A stretch of 64,000 nt of DNA from Acetobacterium wieringae. Its GTDB lineage: Bacteria; Bacillota; Clostridia; Eubacteriales; Eubacteriaceae. The DNA is taken from positions 1-64,000 of the forward strand of contig NZ_JAIPPU010000009.1 in NCBI RefSeq assembly GCF_026646375.1. The letters run 5' to 3'. Below are positions 7,810 to 16,814 of the stretch, piece after piece. The notes under the pieces are model-generated. The model made no database searches. It was given only the letters and a program-made list of their open reading frames with translations, and was not told the origin of the DNA. The position numbers and the translations under genes are program-made. Position 1 is the first letter of the stretch; each line of letters begins with the position of its first letter.

Positions 7810-8006
7810 GAAAAACACAATAAAACGTTACTAAAAATAACTAAAACAGCAAAAAAGGTGGTGGGATTATAGATAGAACTAAATAATTGTTTAAGGTGGG
7901 TCAGAAATGGATTGTGATTTAAAGTGAAATGATTCCGATCGGAAGATTGAGAAGGGGACATTTGTTTTTTAAATCAAACACAAAAATAGAGTTGAGGAGA
8001 AGCGCA

Positions 8007-9212
8007 ATGTATAAAGTACCGGATTTTCTGCCAGGCAGAGATGAGATGTTTAGAATACTTGAAGATAATATAAAGCCGATTACCAGAACCGAGACCATCC
8101 GGGTGGCTGATTCGTTAGGAAGAGTTTGTGCAGTCGATGTTTTTGCAAAGAATACCCTGCCAAACAAGCCGACCAGTTCCTGCGACGGTGTTTCAGTTCG
8201 GTTTGAGGACTTTTCCGAAGGAATGCCGAATACCCAATCATGGGTAGAAGGCAAAGACTATTGTTTCAGTAATACCGGGGTCGCAATCAATGAGGCTTTC
8301 GACACGGTTATTGCCATTGAAAAGGTTGAATTTGACGAAGAGGGTAAAATTTCTTTTTTAAGCGGCCCAAAGAATTTCGGGGAACGGGTCGGATTGGTGG
8401 GCGGACAGACCAAAGCAGGCGAGTTGATTGCGCATCAAGGCGAAAGAATCAATGCCTCGTTAATCGGTATGCTGCTGACTAGCGGCATCACCAATGTTAA
8501 AGTGTTGGCAAAACCGAAGGTCGCCTTTATCCCCACGGGAGATGAACTGGTACCGGTAGGTTACGATACCCCATTGGGCAAAAATGTCGAATCAAATAGT
8601 CTAATGCTGAAAGCGTATATCAATGAATGCGGAGGCGAAGCAATTCTTTATCCGATTATCCCTGATGTGATGGAAAAGCTTAGCGGCGCAATCAGCTCCG
8701 CGATAGAAGTAGCTGATCTGGTTTTGATTTGTGCCGGTTCTTCTAAAGGGAATAAGGATTTCACCATTGAACTCTTAGAAAGTGTCGGGAACGTTCTTGT
8801 TTATGAACTGGGGCATGGTCCCGGAAAACACTGCAGCTTAGCGTATGCTGGAAATATCCCGATTATTGGCTTGCCGGGGCCACCGATGGGAGCTGATTTG
8901 ACGGCAGGATTATATGTTAAGAATGCCATGCATCTGATGCAAATGCAGCCGGTTCAGTCCCCCTATGCGATTGAAGCGGAACTCACCGAAGATGTTAACG
9001 GCATTGCCTTTGATTTTATTCGTCAGATGAAGGTGGTTATGAAAGATGGAAGATATTTAGCGCAACCCATTGCCAATCAGGGAATGACCCGGGCAGAATT
9101 TTATCACCAGACCAATGGCTACTTGTATATTGAAAAAGAAGCAGTGATTAAAGCGGGAACGAATATTACGGTTGAAATGCGTTATCCCAAAGAATATGTT
9201 GAGGAAGTATAA
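8007..9212 (+). CDS. Divergent MoeA-like molybdopterin molybdotransferase homologue
   Basis: 401 residues, full MoeA length and domain order. Genuine MoeA inserts molybdate into adenylylated molybdopterin. Family blocks are present but altered: the MDGYA block reads CDGVSV (Asp60 kept), the SGGVSVGDYD block (~245-260) reads CAGSSKGNKD, and GLPGNPVS reads GLPGPPMG. GDELVPVG, ESNSLML and HGPGKH mark the other conserved loops. GAGGAGA precedes ATG 8007. It is the first gene of a metal-transport operon, which suggests handling of Mo, W or another bound metal rather than housekeeping Moco synthesis (inference). Confidence 0.85.
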   Translation: MYKVPDFLPGRDEMFRILEDNIKPITRTETIRVADSLGRVCAVDVFAKNTLPNKPTSSCDGVSVRFEDFSEGMPNTQSWVEGKDYCFSNTGVAINEAFDTVIAIEKVEFDEEGKISFLSGPKNFGERVGLVGGQTKAGELIAHQGERINASLIGMLLTSGITNVKVLAKPKVAFIPTGDELVPVGYDTPLGKNVESNSLMLKAYINECGGEAILYPIIPDVMEKLSGAISSAIEVADLVLICAGSSKGNKDFTIELLESVGNVLVYELGHGPGKHCSLAYAGNIPIIGLPGPPMGADLTAGLYVKNAMHLMQMQPVQSPYAIEAELTEDVNGIAFDFIRQMKVVMKDGRYLAQPIANQGMTRAEFYHQTNGYLYIEKEAVIKAGTNITVEMRYPKEYVEEV

Positions 9213-9214
9213 GT

Positions 9215-10057
9215 ATGGTAGCAGAGAAGAATACGATTATTGATGAAACGATTAAAAAAATTGAGCAGACACTGGGTTCGGAATTAGATCAGATTACAGT
9301 GGAACGGGCGGTTTTTGGCCTATTTTTCTCAGGGGTCAAACTGTCGACCGGACAGGGTGGTCTGTGTTTTACACCTGTGAAGGAAATGCCAGAAGCTGTT
9401 TGTTGTCCCAGTACGGCAAAAGCGATGCCGCTATCGGGCAAGCTAGCGGGTCGGGCAGTTTCAAAATACATTGAAGATGTCCATTCAAAGAACCCATTGA
9501 AAAAAACCCTTGGTATTGCTACTTTGAATGCACTCAGCACCCTGTGTTGGGAAAAGGAAAAGGAGGATGAACTTAATTACGAAATCATTATGGGGGAAGA
9601 CGCCTTTGAAAAGGTTGATGTCAGCCAGTATCAGAAAACGGTGGTCATCGGAGCGCTGGTGCCGATGTTAAAAAAGCTGACACAGGCGGAAGCAGATTAC
9701 AAGGTTCTGGAAATGGATTCAAGAACGCTTAAGGGAAAAGAACTGGAGCACTATGCCCCGGCCACTGATGCCCATCTTTATATTCCAAATGCCGATCTGA
9801 TTGTGATCACCGGGGTAACGATTTTGAATAATACCCTCTATGATTTGCTGAAAATGGCTAAAAAAGGTGCTGAGATCATTGTCACCGGACCAACTGCCAG
9901 TATGTTGCCCGATGCTTTTTTCAAGTATGGCGTGACCCTACTGGGCGGAATTATTGTCACAAAAGCCGATGAAATACTGGACATCATCAGCGAGGGCGGA
10001 TCGGGATACCACTTCTTTGGAAAATACGCAGAAAGAACGGCAGTCAGAGCAGTATGA
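9215..10057 (+). CDS. DUF364/DUF4213 protein, copy 1 (putative metal chelation)
   Basis: 280 residues. The N-terminal third (DUF4213, enolase-N-like; ~5-90) contains FFSGVKLSTGQGGLCFTP and a CCPST pair. The C-terminal part (~120-270) is a Rossmann-like DUF364 domain with VVIGALVPML, YIPNADLIVITGVTILNNTLYDLL and IIVTGPTASMLPDAFF. The family is annotated as putative heavy-metal chelation, without proven chemistry. It starts 2 bp after the MoeA-like gene, so they are tightly coupled. Paralogue of 15944-16789. Confidence 0.8.
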   Translation: MVAEKNTIIDETIKKIEQTLGSELDQITVERAVFGLFFSGVKLSTGQGGLCFTPVKEMPEAVCCPSTAKAMPLSGKLAGRAVSKYIEDVHSKNPLKKTLGIATLNALSTLCWEKEKEDELNYEIIMGEDAFEKVDVSQYQKTVVIGALVPMLKKLTQAEADYKVLEMDSRTLKGKELEHYAPATDAHLYIPNADLIVITGVTILNNTLYDLLKMAKKGAEIIVTGPTASMLPDAFFKYGVTLLGGIIVTKADEILDIISEGGSGYHFFGKYAERTAVRAV

Positions 10058-10099
10058 AACCAGTGGGATGGATGATAAAGAAGGCAGGCGGAAAATAGG

Positions 10100-11122
10100 A
10101 TGAAAATTAGAAGCAATGATTATTTTAAACTGAAAATACTGTTGCTGGTATTGCTAGCACTGGCCTTGTTCGTTGCATCTTTTATCATTGGACGATACGC
10201 CATCACCATGAAAACGGTGATTGATATTATTCTGGCACAGTTTTTCGATATTCCCCAATATTGGGATGCGACTCTTAACACGGTAATTTTGCAAGTCCGT
10301 CTGCCAAGAATTATGCTTGCAATGATGGTCGGTGGAGCGCTTTCAGTAGCGGGCGCCTCGTATCAGACATTATTTAAAAACCCGATGGTATCACCCGATA
10401 TTTTAGGGGTGTCAGCCGGAGCAGGTTTTGGAGCTGCATTGGCGATGATCAACAATTCAACATGGTGGGAAATACAGACTGTCGCATTTATTTTTGGAAT
10501 TATTGCCGTAGCGGCAGCTTATTTAATTGCTCACATGTTTGGGGATCATACCATTACAGTCCTTATTTTAGCAGGAATTGTGGTTTCCAGCCTCTTTCAG
10601 GCATTGATCTCGATTGTCAAAACCCTTGCAGATACGGAGAATGAACTGCCGTCCATCACCTTCTGGTTAATGGGCAGCCTGGGAAAAGGTACAATGAATG
10701 ATGTTTATATGATGGTGCCAACATTGATTATTTCACTGGGAATGATCTATTTCTTCCGGAATCAGATTAATACCCTGGCAGTCGGCGAGGATGAGGCAAT
10801 AACGATGGGCGTCAACGTACCGCTGGTAAAACTGGTTGTTATTGTGAGTTCAACATTGATGACAGTGGCAGCCGTCAGCATTTGCGGCATCATCGGCTGG
10901 GTTGGTTTGATCGTTCCGCATCTTGCCCGAATGATCACGGGCGCTAATTATTCAAAAATTGTGATAACCTCTTTCCTGATTGGCGGTGCGTTCCTGCTGA
11001 TTATCGATGACATTATCCGCGGTGTAGAAGGGGTCGAATTACCGCTTGGCGTACTGACCGCACTGGTCGGAACACCAGTTTTTGTGTTCTTGTTATCACG
11101 AGTAAAAAAGGGGTGGACATAG
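10100..11122 (+). CDS. FecCD-type ABC importer permease, system 1
   Basis: 340 residues with about ten membrane spans. Family blocks: VRLPRIMLAMMVGGALSVAGASYQ, LFKNPMVSPDILGVSAGAGFGA, and the late coupling region ICGIIGWVGLIVPHLARM. It should form a homodimeric type II (BtuC-like) import channel for a metal chelate, cobamide or oxyanion. Its last ten bases overlap the ATPase gene. Confidence 0.92.
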   Translation: MKIRSNDYFKLKILLLVLLALALFVASFIIGRYAITMKTVIDIILAQFFDIPQYWDATLNTVILQVRLPRIMLAMMVGGALSVAGASYQTLFKNPMVSPDILGVSAGAGFGAALAMINNSTWWEIQTVAFIFGIIAVAAAYLIAHMFGDHTITVLILAGIVVSSLFQALISIVKTLADTENELPSITFWLMGSLGKGTMNDVYMMVPTLIISLGMIYFFRNQINTLAVGEDEAITMGVNVPLVKLVVIVSSTLMTVAAVSICGIIGWVGLIVPHLARMITGANYSKIVITSFLIGGAFLLIIDDIIRGVEGVELPLGVLTALVGTPVFVFLLSRVKKGWT

Positions 11123-11907
11123 TGCTGACCGTTGAAGAATTGAGTTTTTATTATGACCCGGATCGGATGATCTTAAAAGACATCTCATTTAGTCTGGAAA
11201 CAAAAGATATTCTATGTTTGTTAGGTCCTAATGGAACCGGCAAGACGACCCTGCTACGATGTCTGTTAGCCTTAAATAAAATGAAGAGTGGCAGGCTTGA
11301 AATTGATGGGTGTGATTTAACTAAAGCCAATATAAAAAAAAGAGCTGAAATGATGGCCTATGTTCCACAAGCGACAGTCATGGCTTTTTCTTATGAAGCC
11401 CGGGAAATTGTGATGATGGGGCGGGTCACGCACCTAGCCAGTGGCGGCAGCGCTTCAAGAGAAGACCGGAAACAGGTGGATGAAGCCATGGAAAAGCTGG
11501 GCATTCGCCATATGAGTCGAGCTTTGTTTAATGAAATGAGTGGTGGCGAAAGGCAAATGATTCTGATCGCCAGAGCATTGGTACAGCAGGCGAAAATACT
11601 GGTTATGGATGAGCCAACCGCAAATCTTGACTACAGCAATCAAGTAAAAATGCTACAAGTCATTAAGGATTTGGCTGAGCAGGGATATTCAATTTTAATG
11701 ACCTCGCACTTTCCTGATCATGCATTTTTAGCCTGCAATCGGGCAGTGCTGATGAGAGATGGATATATCATGTCACAAGGATTGCCGGAAGATATTGTGA
11801 ACACCGAAAATTTGACTAAACTGTACGGAACACCCGTGTGTGTAACCGAAGCAAAATTGGATTATCAGGACAGGACAATTAAAGTCTGTGTTCCGGTTAT
11901 GAATTAA
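11113..11907 (+). CDS. ABC importer ATP-binding protein, system 1
   Basis: 264 residues. Walker A GPNGTGKTT (38-46), signature MSGGERQMILIARAL, Walker B ILVMDEPTANLD and a TSHFPDHAF switch histidine. FecE/BtuD class. GTG start 11113 overlaps the permease end, so the pair is translationally coupled. The second system at 15124 shows the same overlap, evidence that the two units are ancient duplicates. Confidence 0.93.
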   Translation: MDIVLTVEELSFYYDPDRMILKDISFSLETKDILCLLGPNGTGKTTLLRCLLALNKMKSGRLEIDGCDLTKANIKKRAEMMAYVPQATVMAFSYEAREIVMMGRVTHLASGGSASREDRKQVDEAMEKLGIRHMSRALFNEMSGGERQMILIARALVQQAKILVMDEPTANLDYSNQVKMLQVIKDLAEQGYSILMTSHFPDHAFLACNRAVLMRDGYIMSQGLPEDIVNTENLTKLYGTPVCVTEAKLDYQDRTIKVCVPVMN

Positions 11908-11940
11908 GATAAAGAAATAAGAAAAAGATAGGAGTAAGAA

Positions 11941-12999
11941 ATGAAAAGATTTAAGAGCATCGTGGCGTTATTTTTAGTGATGGTTTGCATTGTAACGTGT
12001 TTTTCAGGTTGTACAAAAACTACCGCTACGGAAACAAAAGAACCTACCGAACGCACCGTCACCGATATGGCAGGTCGAACCGTTACCCTGCCAGCGGAAA
12101 TAAACAAAATCGGAACCTTTGGTGCGATTGGTGTGTTGAACACATTTGTCGAAACAATGGGAGCCGGTGACAAGATCTGCAACGAGGGTTCGCCATCATT
12201 TGTGAAAAGTCCAAGCTGGGCCAAATATCAGTATTTATTTGCTCCACAGTTGCCAAATTGTCCAGCTTTTCAGGGCGCTGATGGGGAAATACTGATGGAA
12301 AATGTCCTGGCAGCCAAACCAGATCTTTGCCTGACCATGGATGCAGCCGTGACACAGCAGCTTGAGGCCCAGGGACTTAAGGTGGTTCAGCTATCCTGGA
12401 CAGAGACCGAAGATGTGGAGAAATGTATCACCCTACTGGGAGTGGTGCTGAATAAAGAAGATGTGGCCAAAGACTATCTGGCATATTTTAATCAGATGGT
12501 GACAGAAGCCGAAAAACTGACGAAAAATATTAAAGAAGAAGACAAGAAAAAAGTGGCCTACGGAACCATCTCAGAATTTACCCAGCCTCATATTATTGCT
12601 GAATGGTGGATCCCGGAAGCGGGCGGTATCAGCGTTACCAGTACCTCCAGAACCGGTAGCAGTAAAGAAAAACTGGTTTATACCATGGAGGATCTGCTGC
12701 AATGGAATCCCGACGTCATGATTGTTGCCAGTAAAACTGAAAAAGAAACAGTTCAAAAGGATACCCGTTTTGCGGATATCACTGCTGTTCAGGATGGGGC
12801 AATCTATGTTATACCTCGCGTTGCCCATGTTTGGGGGAACCGCACCACCGAACAACCGTTGACAATTATGTGGACAATGAATAAATTATATCCGGAAATC
12901 ATGACCAACGAGACGTTGGCTGAAGATATTTCTTATTTTTACAGCCATTTCCTGAAATATGACTTTACCGATGAACAAATTAAAGAAATTATTAGCTAA
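11941..12999 (+). CDS. ABC substrate-binding lipoprotein, system 1
   Basis: 352 residues. A lipoprotein signal ends at CFSGC (Cys24). The mature part is a cluster A-III / PF01497-type binding protein: RTVTDMAGRTVTLPAEINKIGTFG opens the first lobe and a long helix links the lobes. FADITAVQDGAIYVIPRVAHVWGNRTTEQPLTIMW is the usual C-lobe end. It is closely spaced after the ATPase. Two Cys residues in the first lobe (PNCPAF and KPDLCLT) could reflect ligand or structural roles. The ligand is not determinable here. Confidence 0.88.
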   Translation: MKRFKSIVALFLVMVCIVTCFSGCTKTTATETKEPTERTVTDMAGRTVTLPAEINKIGTFGAIGVLNTFVETMGAGDKICNEGSPSFVKSPSWAKYQYLFAPQLPNCPAFQGADGEILMENVLAAKPDLCLTMDAAVTQQLEAQGLKVVQLSWTETEDVEKCITLLGVVLNKEDVAKDYLAYFNQMVTEAEKLTKNIKEEDKKKVAYGTISEFTQPHIIAEWWIPEAGGISVTSTSRTGSSKEKLVYTMEDLLQWNPDVMIVASKTEKETVQKDTRFADITAVQDGAIYVIPRVAHVWGNRTTEQPLTIMWTMNKLYPEIMTNETLAEDISYFYSHFLKYDFTDEQIKEIIS

Positions 13000-13038
13000 A
13001 GATGAAGACTAAAATGAGTAGTAAAGGAAGAAAGACAC

Positions 13039-14049
13039 ATGAATAGAAATCTAACATCGGATCAGGCTCTCGCGCTGATGAAAAAGGCCAGAGATCCAAG
13101 AAATGCCCAGGTGCTATTTCACCAGGCCTCAGAAATAAGAGATCAGGAGATTGGTCGTCGTTTGTGGTGGACTTCTGGTTCAGGAGGTATTTTCCCCTGT
13201 ACGGTTACACCGCGCTGTTCGTATTGTACCTTTTGTACGGACAAACTATTTCCCATTGACACGCTCTTAAAAAGTCTGGAAAAGATCGAAAATCTTGGTC
13301 TCCAGCAGTTTCACATTAGCGGTGGAACCGATTTACAGGACGGTTACGACGAGCAGATTTTAGAGATGGTGCAGTTGATACAAGCACGTTCAGGACTGAA
13401 ACTGGAAATCAATCTCGGGCCCTCTTTTAAAAAGCAAACCGTGATTGAATTAAAAAAAATGGGAGTGGACAGCATTACCAGTTCACTGGAGTCCAATGCG
13501 CCTGAAGTTTTCAGCCTCGCAAAGCCTGGGGACAGTCTGGACCGTCGTCGAAAACTGCTGCAATTTTGTGAGGAGGCGGATATACCCAGTCGCTCGATGA
13601 TGCTGGTGGGGTTGGGAGAAACAGATCAGGAGAGAATCGAGCATCTGTTTTTTCTAAAACAGTTCAGTAAACTATATCAGCTTCGTATTTCCCGCTTTAT
13701 GCCTTTTCCGGGAACCGCTTTTCAGAATAAACCACGATGTTCGCCATGGGAAACCGCTCTAGTAACTGCCATGGCACGGTTGATCCTGCCGAATATTGAG
13801 ATCAGTTTAGCAGCCGGCAACAACTTAGATGATATTCCCCTCTGGTATATGGCGGGTGGTGGTAATCAGCTAATGGGCGTTTCGATTGCCAAGCAGAAGC
13901 CTCTATCCGTGCTGGATGTCGATGTTTATGAAATTAGCGAAAATGCTTTCGTGGTGGATAAACGAAAACAGGTGGAACGCATACTAGAAGCAATGCAGAT
14001 GGAAGTTTCAAATCAAATGCCTGACTATAAAAAAGAGTTAAAGGGCTGA
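13039..14049 (+). CDS. Radical SAM protein with CX5CX2C motif (HmdB/BioB-like)
   Basis: 336 residues, BioB/HydE/PylB-type barrel. The cluster motif is C54-x5-C60-x2-C63 (with C66), not the usual CX3CX2C; CX5CX2C is the variant reported for HmdB of [Fe]-hydrogenase cofactor synthesis. Other barrel marks: QFHISGGTDL (GGE-like), ITSSLESNAPEVF, RSMMLVGLGETDQERIEHL and RFMPFPGTAF. No hmd or hcg genes are visible nearby. It lies between the two importers with 39- and 46-bp gaps and no terminator, so it is part of the same operon. The reaction is unknown; modification of the imported ligand or a carrier is plausible. Confidence 0.8.
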   Translation: MNRNLTSDQALALMKKARDPRNAQVLFHQASEIRDQEIGRRLWWTSGSGGIFPCTVTPRCSYCTFCTDKLFPIDTLLKSLEKIENLGLQQFHISGGTDLQDGYDEQILEMVQLIQARSGLKLEINLGPSFKKQTVIELKKMGVDSITSSLESNAPEVFSLAKPGDSLDRRRKLLQFCEEADIPSRSMMLVGLGETDQERIEHLFFLKQFSKLYQLRISRFMPFPGTAFQNKPRCSPWETALVTAMARLILPNIEISLAAGNNLDDIPLWYMAGGGNQLMGVSIAKQKPLSVLDVDVYEISENAFVVDKRKQVERILEAMQMEVSNQMPDYKKELKG

Positions 14050-14095
14050 TACAACTTAGTGATTTTTCAATTTAAGAAACAGCAGGAGGTGTGGC

Positions 14096-15127
14096 TTGGT
14101 CATTGAACACAAACAGCAACCGGGCGTAAAAGTGATTGTCAGAGCGGGGATTCTTTTAGTGTTGTTGTTTTTTATTTCGCTGATGCTGGGAAGATACCAG
14201 GTGAGTCTTGGGAACATGGGGGCGGTTTTTTATGCCAGGATTTTCGGAACCGAATGCACGGCTTCGGAAATGATCCAGTCCGTGATATTGAAGGTGCGAA
14301 TCCCCAGAATATGTGCTGCCATTTTAATTGGCGGTGCTCTGTCAACAGCGGGGGCTACCTATCAGGGCTTGTTTAAAAACCCGATGATCTCACCGGATAT
14401 TCTAGGCGCTTCAGCAGGTGCGGGTTTTGGTGCGGCGATGGCGATATTATTGTCGCTACCGTCTGTCTTTATTCAGTTTTCAGCATTTGCATTTGGTATG
14501 ATGGCAGTTGGTTTAGCCTGTCTGATCTGTAAAATGGTGAGTAGAGGCAAAGATGCGTTGCTGATTCTGGTATTATCCGGGATGATTGTGGCAACCTTTT
14601 TTTCATCGCTGATTACGCTGCTGAAATATGTTGCTGATCCCCAGAGCAAGTTGCCGGAAATAACCTACTGGTTGATGGGTGGATTATCCACTGTCTCGGC
14701 AGGTGATGTTGGGATGATGTTAGTGCCCTTTATCATTGGTATTGTGCCGCTTTTTTTACTGCGGTGGCAGCTCAATGCTATGGCATTTGGCGATGAAGAG
14801 GCCAAAGCAATGGGTCTGAATACCAAAAGACTGCGGGGGATTTATATTGTTTCGGCCACACTCCTGACAGCAGCAGCGGTGGCTGTCTGTGGTATGATTG
14901 GCTGGATTGGTTTGGTGATTCCTCACTTAACAAGGATGTTGGTGGGACCAAACCATAAGTACCTGATACCGGCATCTTTTTTAATGGGTGGCATCTTTCT
15001 GTTGCTGGTGGATGATCTGGCGCGTACCCTGTTCACCGTGGAAATACCCCTGGGTATTCTGACTTCCATTATCGGCGCACCGTTTTTTGTATATCTTTTA
15101 TTAAAGAGAAAGAAGGGTTGGGTATGA
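14096..15127 (+). CDS. FecCD-type ABC importer permease, system 2
   Basis: 343 residues, about ten spans, clearly homologous to the first permease (GGALSTAGATYQGLFKNPMISPDILGASAGAGFGA; ICKMVSRG; VCGMIGWIGLVIPHLTRM). Start is TTG 14096, seven bases after AGGAGG; no ATG fits. Its stop overlaps the next start as ATGA. Charge and loop differences from system 1 leave open a different ligand. Confidence 0.9.
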   Translation: MVIEHKQQPGVKVIVRAGILLVLLFFISLMLGRYQVSLGNMGAVFYARIFGTECTASEMIQSVILKVRIPRICAAILIGGALSTAGATYQGLFKNPMISPDILGASAGAGFGAAMAILLSLPSVFIQFSAFAFGMMAVGLACLICKMVSRGKDALLILVLSGMIVATFFSSLITLLKYVADPQSKLPEITYWLMGGLSTVSAGDVGMMLVPFIIGIVPLFLLRWQLNAMAFGDEEAKAMGLNTKRLRGIYIVSATLLTAAAVAVCGMIGWIGLVIPHLTRMLVGPNHKYLIPASFLMGGIFLLLVDDLARTLFTVEIPLGILTSIIGAPFFVYLLLKRKKGWV

Positions 15128-15957
15128 AATTTGAAGCAAAGGACATTCGGGCTGGTTACGAAAACCTGGATATAGTCAAAGATGTCTCCTTCTCGGTCAC
15201 AAGTGGAGAAGTGCTTTGTTTACTGGGACCTAATGGGGTAGGGAAGACGACGCTGTTCAAATCACTGTTGGGATTCTTGCCGCTCCATGGCGGAGAAGTG
15301 CTCATCGATGGACAGCCCTGCGACTATCATGATTGCAAAAAACAGGCAACGTTGATAGGCTATGTACCGCAGTTACATGAACCGCCGTTTCCATTTCAGG
15401 TTCTGGATGTGGTGGTTATGGGCGGAATCGGCCAGATGAATATTTTTTCAGGTCCCAGCAAGGAAGAGTATCAACGGGCTGAAGATATTTTAGCAATGCT
15501 GGGGGTAGCCTTTTTGGCGAACAAAGTTTACACCGAAGTTAGTGGTGGTGAACGTCAAATGGTACTGATTGCCAGAGCCCTAATGCAGGAACCTAAATTT
15601 CTGATGATGGATGAACCCACCTCAAACCTGGACTTTGGTAACCAGATGCGGGTACTTCAGCAGGTTCGGATGCTGGCGGAAAAAGGGATGGGGATTATTA
15701 TGACGTCCCATTTTCCCGATCATGCCTTTATGTGCTGCACAAAGGCCGCCGTGATGTGCCGGGATACCAGCTTCAAAGTGGGGTCGGTGGCAGAAACTAT
15801 TACCGAAGAAACGCTACAGCAAGCCTATGGCATCCGGGTGAAAATTGCCAGTGTGGATATGGTGGAAGAAGAATCCGGGATCATTACGACCTGTTTGCCG
15901 ATGTTGAATACCATCAAAATTTCCCGAGAAGCGAGGCAGCTTAATGAAACGGCTTGA
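15124..15957 (+). CDS. ABC importer ATP-binding protein, system 2
   Basis: 277 residues. Walker A LGPNGVGKTTLF, signature VSGGERQMVLIARAL, Walker B FLMMDEPTSNLD, switch TSHFPDHAF. ATG 15124 gives an ATGA overlap with the permease; TTG 15118 would add two residues. The C-terminal ~30 residues extend beyond system 1 and overlap the DUF364 gene start by 14 bases. Confidence 0.92.
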   Translation: MKFEAKDIRAGYENLDIVKDVSFSVTSGEVLCLLGPNGVGKTTLFKSLLGFLPLHGGEVLIDGQPCDYHDCKKQATLIGYVPQLHEPPFPFQVLDVVVMGGIGQMNIFSGPSKEEYQRAEDILAMLGVAFLANKVYTEVSGGERQMVLIARALMQEPKFLMMDEPTSNLDFGNQMRVLQQVRMLAEKGMGIIMTSHFPDHAFMCCTKAAVMCRDTSFKVGSVAETITEETLQQAYGIRVKIASVDMVEEESGIITTCLPMLNTIKISREARQLNETA

Positions 15958-16789
15958 TGATGCCTACAAAAAAATATTTAAACTATATCTGAATGAAGGA
16001 TTAATTGCGGGCTGCCTTGAAGGAATCAGTTTTAGTGGAAAGTGGACAACCGTTTTCGGCAGTCTGGGTCAAAGTGGCATGGCATTTAATTTTACCGGAG
16101 AACACAGTGTTTATGGAGCGGTTGATCCAGCACCCTTGTTTGAACTGCAGTGGTTAGTGGGGAAACCACTAACGTATCTGGCCGAGTATCTATCCGATCG
16201 GGATGATATTCTACATCGGTCGCTGTATCTGGCAGTATTAAATGCCTTGTCGGTTCCCCTTAATAGCCGGGAGCGATTGGTCAGCCGGGGCTTTTCATTT
16301 GTCAGCAAAGAAGAGCAATTCGATTTTGTCAAGGCTGATGATTTTGTCACGGTTATCGGTGCCGGCGGCGTGCTTGGAAATCTGAGTAAGCAGTGTGAAA
16401 CGGTTCATGTACTGGACATGCGGCCTAAAAATGCGCTGGAAAATATTTTTATTGGAAAAGAAATCAGCCGGGGGCCGACCGGGTTGAGCTTTTACGCGCC
16501 ACCCGAAAGTGCAGCATTACTGGCGCAGTCAGATGTTGTCTTTATGACCGGTTGCACCCTGGTTAATGAAACCATTTTCGATTTGTTGCCGATGATTAAA
16601 AAAGCCCGGGTGATTGGGGTCTTTGGTCCAAGTGCCATGCTGGCAGCAGATTTTCTTGGCGACCTAGGCATTAATTACATTCAAACCGTCACAATAGCCG
16701 ATCCAGTGGCCTTAAAAAGTTGGATGATCGAGGGATCAGGGAGCAAAATACCAGAAAACAGCATGGATCACTTCATGATCAAGATTTAA
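15944..16789 (+). CDS. DUF364 protein, copy 2 (putative metal chelation)
   Basis: 281 residues, paralogue of 9215-10057 with the same two-part build: an N-terminal DUF4213-like region (SFSGKWTTVFGSLGQSGMAFNFTGEHSVYG) and a Rossmann-like C-terminal domain (FVTVIGAGGVLGNL, QSDVVFMTGCTLVNETIFDLLP, VIGVFGPSAML). A glycine-rich VIGAGGVLG turn could bind a nucleotide or a pterin-like ligand. The cysteine pair of copy 1 is absent, so the two copies may do different jobs. It sits between the ATPase (14-base overlap) and the binding protein. Confidence 0.78.
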   Translation: MKRLDDAYKKIFKLYLNEGLIAGCLEGISFSGKWTTVFGSLGQSGMAFNFTGEHSVYGAVDPAPLFELQWLVGKPLTYLAEYLSDRDDILHRSLYLAVLNALSVPLNSRERLVSRGFSFVSKEEQFDFVKADDFVTVIGAGGVLGNLSKQCETVHVLDMRPKNALENIFIGKEISRGPTGLSFYAPPESAALLAQSDVVFMTGCTLVNETIFDLLPMIKKARVIGVFGPSAMLAADFLGDLGINYIQTVTIADPVALKSWMIEGSGSKIPENSMDHFMIKI

Positions 16790-16814
16790 AAAAGATGAAA
16801 AGAAGGAGAAACTT

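Noticed and set aside
7815-8006. Moco riboswitch ahead of the MoeA-like gene
   Set aside because: Looked for the conserved helices and GC-rich blocks of the Moco RNA motif; none are seen in this AT-rich leader.
13039-14049. [Fe]-hydrogenase cofactor pathway
   Set aside because: The HmdB-like motif alone is not enough; no hmd or hcg genes are seen in the window.
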